Part shown: in pieces, positions 8,064-10,502 of the stretch | How positions within the stretch are numbered: position 1 is the stretch's first letter | How the letters are laid out: every line of letters starts with the position of its first letter | From: Saccoglossus kowalevskii | Taxonomy: Eukaryota; Hemichordata; Enteropneusta; Harrimaniidae | Reading direction: 5' to 3' | NCBI RefSeq assembly: GCF_000003605.2 | Contig: NW_003113993.1 | Coordinates: 2,213 to 12,714 of the forward strand | Length of the DNA stretch: 10,502 nt | Translations under genes and position numbers: made by a program | Notes under the pieces: model-generated | What the model saw: the letters and a program-made list of their open reading frames with translations, nothing else | The model's database searches: none | What the model was told of the DNA's origin: nothing

Positions 8064-8428
8064 CTTCGCTAATCCTACGAGCACGAAATATGTTTTGAGG
8101 TTAACCTGAATTTGAGATTTACTGGATTCCGGCAGAGCAAAATCCCGGCGGACATGTGTTTAGATAATGTACTTTTTAAGTTACTGCTAACACATTAAAA
8201 TAGAACAGGATCGACAAAAAAACGTTGATGTAGATCTAAAAGGTCACCGATTTCAATCTTTATTTTAAATTACAAATAGTGCTATTAGGGCTTTATAAAT
8301 CATATAAAATGATATATAGCTAAAAAAAAAGGTGGTTTAACAATTAACGGATTATGGTAAGCTCACATTAAATGGCGTTGTCTCCATGCGATGTACTGTC
8401 TGGGAGTTTATTGCATTACTGCATTACT

Positions 8429-8584
8429 GTACTGCCTAAGTGCATACTTTGTGGTATTCTCATGATAACCTTATTATTATACAGAATAAGTATGTACATG
8501 GTTTGTTGTGGAGGTTGATGGATTCCTGTACTACCTGAGTACATACTTTGTGGTTATTCTCATGATAACCTTAGTGTTATACAT
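8429..8584 (+). repeat. Two ~57 bp direct repeats, 99 bp apart
   Basis: Copy 1 (8429-8484) and copy 2 (8528-8584) share GTACTRCCTRAGTRCATAC, TTTGTGG(T)TATTCTCATG and ATAACCTTA, with about seven differences including one gap. The ~43 bases between them are not repeated, though a possible third start (GTACTGTCTGGGAG) occurs at 8393. This looks like a local duplication or a worn two-copy tandem repeat with a ~99 bp unit. Confidence 0.6.
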
Positions 8585-8883
8585 CTTTTCCCTGCTTGTA
8601 GTAATAATTTAATGAGCTATAACAGTCTAACTAGCAAAGAACTTTCGCACTGTACAACATTTTCATTCATCTGTATGGTGTTTTACGGATGGGTAAATTC
8701 TGTTGGTTTGGATGTCATACATACTGTTCAAAATTCACAAACATTATAATGAATAATTACAAAACTATTAGAAAACATTATTGATCAAGTTATAACTGTC
8801 TGATAATGTTGGTATTTTTTATTAATAAACGTATAATAAAGATTTGTGTAATGTCATATTTGAAACTGGTAGATTTTTAATAG

Positions 8884-8910
8884 TATTTTTTTATTATTAT
8901 TTTTATTATT
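8884..8910 (+). repeat. Short ATT-rich simple repeat
   Basis: An imperfect run of T and ATT units (TATTTTTTTATTATTATTTT...). A similar short TAA run lies near 6702-6716. Both are ordinary microsatellite tracts in AT-rich DNA. Confidence 0.5.
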
Positions 8911-9264
8911 CTGAGCAATACACATTGGTTGTGCAAAAACAAAAATGTAGTCATATATTTGTTGATGGATGAATGCTGAGAAAGATGACAATCTGATCTT
9001 CAAATGGGCCTTCGAACGGAACATTTTTCCAATCCATTTTTTTTAGTGTTTTTATTTATTAAATTTGTAATACCGGTAAACATTTTTTTGAAAATCTCAC
9101 ATACAACCTCTTTGGCAACAATTAATTTCTTTTTTAAAATGATGACAAGCATTCACTATGGACAGTCCCTATTGGGTATTTGTAATGCAAACTATGTTTT
9201 TTTGTAAACAAATAAGCGATTAAAAAAAGTTGTGGAAGATAATGGTTGTGTTCATGCACAGCTC

Positions 9265-9442
9265 CTTGACACGGGCTAAGAGGTGAAATTCCTTAGCCGT
9301 TGTTAAGAAAACGTGCGTGAACGTTTGGCACGGGCTAAGGAATGCTGTTAAATACTGTTAAAATCTGATTTTAAGACTAGGCTCAGACCTTTAGCACGGG
9401 CTAACGAAATGTGTGTGAACGCTTAGCCCAGGGCTAAGCACC
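9265..9442. repeat. Cluster of GGGCTAAG motifs in direct and inverted orientation
   Basis: CACGGGCTAA occurs at about 9270, 9329 and 9395, and CAGGGCTAAG at 9429. Two copies sit in a longer unit GTGYGTGAACGYTTRGC (9313 and 9411). Inverted copies TTCCTTAGCC (9289-9298) and GGCTAAGGAA (9333-9342) form a 10 bp stem enclosing a smaller CGTGC/GCACG stem. GCTTAGCCC-A-GGGCTAAGC (9421-9439) is a perfect 19-base palindrome. The cluster lies immediately upstream of, and overlaps, the probable hAT terminus. It may be nested ends of related elements or a transposase-binding region. Confidence 0.6.
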
Positions 9443-10299
9443 CTCTGTGGCGACCTTTGGGTGTGAATATTATGAATTAGTGATCAAATATATGCAACTT
9501 TTTATTTATAAATGGCAACCGAGCTCAGACCCAATAAAGACACAGCCGCGAAGACGCATGATTTTAAAGAAAAACATGTTCAAATCTAAGAAACAAAAAG
9601 TTAATTAGTTAAACAAGTTTTAGAGGAATGTTGCTTTGTCCTATGTTTGTATAACGACTTTCCCGGAAGTAGTAAGACTGGGGTGAAGAAAAAAAACATG
9701 TCAGTTTGCAATAGAAAGGAATATTATTTTTGTTAACAACACACTAGTTGACAATGGAGCCTATTATATACAGGACTCGAAATTAGCGGTGGTCTTGCGT
9801 CAACTTGAAACAAAAACTTATGCTAATGGCCATGTGGTTGTTGATCAGGGCAAAGACGAATCATGTATTTGTGATCGTCTGCTCGTTTCTTTGACATTTA
9901 AATTTGTTATTATGAGTGGGTTATTCAAGTTCGGTTTTACTAGAGCTGGGACAGCATCCAGACAACACCAACAGGGTCGTACTGAACAAGGTGTTGAATC
10001 AGATATCCGCTCAAAGGAGGCAAATGATCGTGATCTTGACGCTGTAAGTGAAACTCGAACCACTAGTGAAATTCTACTTACCGGGAATGCGTCAGCAACA
10101 CCCCCGGCAAAGAAGAAAAAAGTTGTTCCTATTTGGAAAACTGGGCGACCATGGCTTATTTTTGATAATGAAAATAACGTTATGTTCTGTCAATGGTGTC
10201 GGGATTTTGGCCGAGATAACATTGAAAATGCATTTCGCTGGGGAAGCAGTAACTTTCGTCTGTCATCTGTCACATCGCACGAGAAAAGTGGTGGTTCAG
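9429..10299 (+). mobile_element. Probable hAT transposon, 5' part
   Basis: CAGGGCTAAGCACCC at 9429 has the CAGGG-type start common in hAT terminal repeats. It lies about 480 bp upstream of a hAT-type zinc-finger coding start, a normal distance for a hAT 5' region. The preceding 8 bases, GCTTAGCC, would be the target duplication, but the right end lies outside the window, so neither the terminal repeat nor the duplication can be confirmed. The recognisable hAT sequence stops near 10299, where gypsy-derived sequence begins. The palindrome at this site could also mimic a terminus by chance. Confidence 0.45.
9912..10299 (+). CDS. hAT-family transposase N-terminus with TTF-type zinc finger, incomplete
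   Basis: The first ATG of this frame is at 9912 (MSGLFKFGFTRAG); the frame extends upstream to about 9789 without another ATG. After a ~55-residue Ser/Thr/Glu/Arg-rich linker comes a basic patch, PPAKKKKVVPIW, that may serve as a nuclear localisation signal. Next is RPWLIFDNENNVMFCQWCRD, then a FRWGSSNFRL segment and SHEKSGG. The CxxC pair, the F..G..NF spacing and HEKS match the TTF-type (BED-like) zinc finger at the start of ZNF862/KIAA1586-like hAT transposases. The final zinc-binding His expected after HEKS is missing. A strong donor CAG|GTAAGG at 10299/10300 could carry the rest in a later exon; otherwise the gene is cut by the gypsy junction. The RNase-H-like catalytic domain and dimerisation region are outside the window or lost. 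Confidence 0.7.
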
Positions 10300-10502
10300 G
10301 TAAGGTTGCATCACTTTGACATCCAGAAGTTACATCACATGAATTATCAGTCTCTTTATCGTTTTGTTGAGTTTCAGCTTTATCACTATCAGTCGGCTCA
10401 ACATACTTTTTCACATGTGACGTGTTACGTTTGTATTTTACACCTGTTGGAGACTGGATAGTCGCTTGGCTACCAATTTTGTCTATCACTTTGTATGGCA
10501 TT
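10300..10502 (-). mobile_element. Ty3/gypsy retrotransposon pol, 3' end (integrase C-terminus)
   Basis: Read on the minus strand from the window edge, the frame gives PYKVIDKIGS, then ATIQSPTGVKYKRNTSHVKKY, and then a hydrophilic tail rich in Asp, Glu, Gln and Thr. The PYKVI..IGS..........RN.SH.KK pattern matches the C-terminal end of Ty3/gypsy integrases, downstream of the catalytic core; the core and the rest of pol would lie beyond the window. The frame stays open past 10300 into the antisense of the hAT zinc finger, to a stop near 10190, so its true end is uncertain. No stop plus LTR follows, as would be expected for an intact element, which indicates truncation or a chimeric junction. 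Confidence 0.6.

Larger units (their letters stand above)
8108..9264. other. AT-rich non-coding stretch
   Basis: Apart from the direct repeat at 8429-8584 and a short ATT-rich tract at 8884-8910, I see no gene, RNA or repeat. The frame at 9004-9207 is a phenylalanine-rich translation of T-rich DNA and is not called. Confidence 0.55.

Noticed and set aside
9789-9911. Upstream extension of the hAT frame as part of the protein
   Set aside because: It has no ATG (it begins GTG) and shows no recognisable domain; MSGLFKFGF at 9912 is a more typical hAT start.
9845-10063. 72-codon minus-strand ORF
   Set aside because: It is antisense to the hAT N-terminal exon and its Ser/Arg-rich linker.
10048-10461. 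137-codon plus-strand ORF
   Set aside because: It is a shifted-frame shadow of the hAT zinc-finger exon that runs on through the antisense of the gypsy tail.
1-10502. CRISPR array, bacterial operon or phage system
   Set aside because: There are no regular spacer-repeat units, no ribosome-binding-site-led gene strings, and the splice signals and families are those of animals. The 20 bp array has no unique spacers between perfect repeats.

Overview
The window looks like AT-rich nuclear DNA of an animal, probably an invertebrate; nothing in it points to a bacterium or phage. Open frames are short. There are animal-type splice signals (GGAG|GTAAGC with a poly-T acceptor; CAG|GTAAGG). The recognisable proteins belong to transposon or repeat families that are common in animal genomes: a hAT transposase N-terminus with a TTF-type zinc finger, a Ty3/gypsy integrase tail, and two uncharacterised multi-copy families. 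I cannot name the species, and I see no complete, intact host gene.

Layout: 1-1115 is non-coding AT-rich DNA. Positions 1116-3074 hold four copies of a terminal motif (ATGTAGTGTACGTACCCC-like). Two of them face each other as the ends of a ~330 bp MITE-like unit, and the copy at 1578-1596 also pairs loosely with one at 3054-3074 around a decayed gene (about 2062-3054) that keeps a plausible 5'-UTR intron. A compact MITE with a 7 bp target-site duplication lies at 3784-3966. It sits next to a minus-strand 5' exon (4145 to about 3974) whose reading frame is split at an A10 run. Upstream of that exon is a CpG-richer, promoter-like stretch (4146-4600) and then a degenerate array with ~20 bp periodicity (4609-4912). 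Weaker relatives of the array appear at about 6060-6400.

Positions 6917-8063 are bounded by ~40 bp inverted repeats. This CpG-rich unit contains a very acidic 39-residue ORF with a strong start context and some uncertain coding potential. From 8064 to 9250 the DNA is AT-rich and non-coding, with one ~57 bp direct repeat in two copies. From 9265 a cluster of GGGCTAAG motifs leads into a probable hAT 5' terminus (CAGGGCTAAGC at 9429), followed by the hAT transposase N-terminal exon (9912-10299). That exon stops just before the last zinc-binding histidine is expected and abuts the 3' end of a gypsy pol gene on the minus strand that runs off the window.

The features do not form a pathway. The region is best read as layered, mostly dead mobile DNA. 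The most interesting items are the split exon beside a MITE, the 20 bp array, the 1.15 kb inverted-repeat unit with its acidic microORF, and the hAT/gypsy junction.
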